Part shown: positions 4,052-5,961 of the stretch, one piece after another
Layout of the letters: each line of letters begins with the position of its first letter
Position numbering within the stretch: position 1 is the first letter of the stretch
Translations under genes and position numbers: made by a program
Source: JBLHRE01 sp047625765
GTDB lineage: Bacteria; Bacteroidota; Bacteroidia; Flavobacteriales; JBLHRE01
Assembly: GCA_047625765.1 (NCBI GenBank)
Contig: JBLHRE010000113.1
Location: forward strand, 1-5,961
Reading direction: 5' to 3'
DNA length: 5,961 nucleotides
Notes under the pieces: model-generated
Databases searched by the model: none
What the model was told of the DNA's origin: nothing
Seen by the model: the letters and a program-made list of their open reading frames with translations, nothing else

Positions 4052-5961
4052 ATGTCGGAGCTATTTTTGGTAACACCACCATTTACACAACTCAATACCC
4101 CATATCCTGCAACGGCATATATCAAAGGTTTTTTGAATACCAAGGATATTTCGGCCTTCCAAATGGATTTGGGAATTGAAGTTATCCTCAACCTTTTCTC
4201 TAAGGATGGCTTGAGCAAAATGTTTGCAGCTGTAGATAAAGAAAAGTTGGCCTTAGATGCCAACGGCCAAAGAATATACGCCCTAAAAAAAGATTACTTA
4301 AGCACTATTGACGAGGTGGTATTATTCCTTCAAGGAAAAAATGCCAATATGGCCCGATTGATTTGTACCCCTGGATTTATCCCAGAAGCATCTCGTTTCA
4401 ATAACTTACAAGAATTGGATTGGGCTTTTGGGGAAATGGGAATGCAAGACAAGGCCAAACATTTGGCGACCTTGTATTTGAACGATATTTCAGATTTTAT
4501 AGTGAGCTGCGTTGATGATAATTTTGGTTTTAGCCGTTATGCAGAGCGCATTGGTAGATCTGCTAATTCGTTTGATGAATTATATCAAAAACTACAAGCC
4601 GACTTAAGCTACATTGATGAGATAAGTTTAGATCTATTTGCTAAGAAAATAGAAACCATCCAACCCAAAATGGTTTGCATATCGGTTCCTTTCCCTGGCA
4701 ACTTGTTTAGTGCTTTTAGATGTGCACAATATTTAAAGAAGAACCATCCGGAAATAAAAATTGCAATGGGCGGTGGTTTCCCGAATACCGAATTAAGAAG
4801 TGTCAAAGATGTTCGCGTTTTCGAATTCTTCGATTTTATCACTTTGGATGATGGCGAATTGCCCCTAGAACAATTGTATCAGTATGTCAATGGCAAGATT
4901 ACCGAGCAAGATCTAAAACGTACATTCTTGTTGCAAGACAATGCGGTGGTTTACCACAACACTTGTCGTTTACCCGATTACAAACAACATTTGGTTGGCA
5001 CACCAGACTATTCTGATTTGCATTTAGACCAATATATTTCTGTGATAGAAATTGCCAATCCAATGCACAGTCTTTGGAGCGATGGACGCTGGAATAAACT
5101 AACCATGGCACATGGTTGTTACTGGGGGAAATGTTCGTTTTGTGATGTCTCTTTAGATTATATTAAGATTTACGAACCAGTAACGGCTAAGTTATTGGTC
5201 GATAGAATGGAAGAATTAATTGCCAACACTGGCGAACGTGGTTTCCATTTTGTTGATGAAGCTGCTCCACCTGCTTTAATGCGTGAATTGGCACTGGAAA
5301 TACTTAGAAGAAATCTTACCGTTACTTGGTGGACGAACATTCGTTTCGAAAAAAGTTTCACAAAAGAACTCGCATTTCTTCTTAAATCTTCTGGTTGTAT
5401 TGCCGTTTCAGGAGGATTGGAAGTGGCATCCGATCGTTTGTTAAAACTAATTGAAAAAGGAGTCACTGTAGAACAGGTAGCCAAAGTCTGTAAGCATTTG
5501 ACAGAAGCGGGCATTATGGTTCACTCCTATTTAATGTATGGTTACCCTACCCAAACAATACAAGAGACTGTTGACAGTTTAGAAATGGTGCGTCAGCTTT
5601 TCGAAGCAGGAGTATTACAATCGGGTTTTTGGCATCAGTTTGCTTTAACTGCACATAGCCCTGTTGGTATTAAGCCTGAGGCTTATGGAATTGTTCCAAA
5701 AATAAAAGAGATTGGTTTCGCTAATAACGATATCGACTTTGAGGACAAAACAGGAATCGATCACGACCAGTTTAGTTTTGGCTTAAAAAAATCGCTATAC
5801 AATTATATGCATGGCATGTGTTTCGATTTACCGCTGCAAGATTGGTTCGAAACTAAGATTCCGAAAACAAAAATGCCAGCAGATTTCATTTCAAATACTT
5901 TAAGCAATGAGGCTTTACCTAAAATTAAGTCAAGCGCAAAGGTGTATTGGTTAGGAGCAGA
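4052..5961 (+). CDS. B12-binding domain radical SAM protein, C-terminus cut by window edge
   Basis: An open frame of 636 complete codons runs off the right edge. Residues about 150-290 form a Rossmann-like cobalamin-binding region (PKMVCISVPFPGN at 205-217, IAMGGGFPN at 238-246, DFITLDDGELPLEQL at 261-275). It lacks a DxHxxG motif, as is common in class B radical SAM enzymes. The radical SAM barrel follows: the iron-sulfur motif GCYWGKCSFCD places cysteines at 356, 361 and 364, a CX4CX2C spacing rather than the usual CX3CX2C. Barrel motifs continue with FHFVDEAAPP (398-407), WWTNIRFE (426-433), SGGLEVASDRLLKLIEKG (453-470) and MYGYPTQT (495-502). Such enzymes cleave S-adenosylmethionine to a radical, often for methylation or ring rearrangement; the substrate here is unknown. 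The N-terminus MSELFLVTPPFTQLNTPYPA is typical of the family. The ATG directly abuts the upstream stop, suggesting translational coupling with the helical protein. Confidence 0.9.
   Translation, partial: MSELFLVTPPFTQLNTPYPATAYIKGFLNTKDISAFQMDLGIEVILNLFSKDGLSKMFAAVDKEKLALDANGQRIYALKKDYLSTIDEVVLFLQGKNANMARLICTPGFIPEASRFNNLQELDWAFGEMGMQDKAKHLATLYLNDISDFIVSCVDDNFGFSRYAERIGRSANSFDELYQKLQADLSYIDEISLDLFAKKIETIQPKMVCISVPFPGNLFSAFRCAQYLKKNHPEIKIAMGGGFPNTELRSVKDVRVFEFFDFITLDDGELPLEQLYQYVNGKITEQDLKRTFLLQDNAVVYHNTCRLPDYKQHLVGTPDYSDLHLDQYISVIEIANPMHSLWSDGRWNKLTMAHGCYWGKCSFCDVSLDYIKIYEPVTAKLLVDRMEELIANTGERGFHFVDEAAPPALMRELALEILRRNLTVTWWTNIRFEKSFTKELAFLLKSSGCIAVSGGLEVASDRLLKLIEKGVTVEQVAKVCKHLTEAGIMVHSYLMYGYPTQTIQETVDSLEMVRQLFEAGVLQSGFWHQFALTAHSPVGIKPEAYGIVPKIKEIGFANNDIDFEDKTGIDHDQFSFGLKKSLYNYMHGMCFDLPLQDWFETKIPKTKMPADFISNTLSNEALPKIKSSAKVYWLGA

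Noticed and set aside
5170..5514. Minus-strand open frame of 114 codons inside the radical SAM gene, along with shorter ones at 4048-4263, 4609-4842 and 4899-5111.
   Set aside because: All are antisense to a long open frame with clear B12 and radical SAM motifs and show no independent features.

Overview
The window looks like an AT-rich chromosomal segment from a member of the Bacteroidota, probably close to the Flavobacteriia or a related class. The reasons are the compact 463-residue arginine decarboxylase typical of that phylum, a secreted DUF4412-like protein with a Bacteroidota-style signal peptide, the lack of Shine-Dalgarno sequences before most genes, and one possible TAnnTTTG-type promoter box. 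Assignments come from motif and family recognition by eye; no database search was run.

Layout. Positions 1-101 (minus) carry the first 33 codons of an arginase/agmatinase-superfamily protein. It diverges across a 54-base gap from a tightly packed plus-strand cluster: arginine decarboxylase (156-1547), a crotonase-fold enoyl-CoA hydratase/isomerase (1552-2328) and a secreted DUF4412-like protein (2339-3007). The gaps inside the cluster are 4 and 10 bases. A clear hairpin plus T-tract terminator (3031-3063) closes it.

Positions 3064-3550 form a gene-poor island that appears to hold gene debris on the minus strand: the last ~65 residues of a di-haem cytochrome c peroxidase (MauG/CcpA family), joined out of frame to what looks like the N-terminus of an N-6 adenine DNA methyltransferase. 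The join lies near position 3258 and reads as a deletion scar.

A second plus-strand unit starts at 3551: a 166-residue all-helical protein of unknown function, whose stop codon directly abuts the start of a large cobalamin-binding radical SAM protein (4052 to beyond the window end). The radical SAM protein has an unusual CX4CX2C cluster motif.

How the genes fit together: the divergent pair at the left plausibly handles arginine, with decarboxylation to agmatine on one side and ureohydrolase chemistry on the other. The crotonase and the secreted protein are probably co-transcribed with the decarboxylase, but no shared pathway is evident. The helical protein and the radical SAM enzyme are the best candidates for an uncharacterised functional pair. 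No CRISPR array, intact mobile element, tRNA or rRNA was seen.
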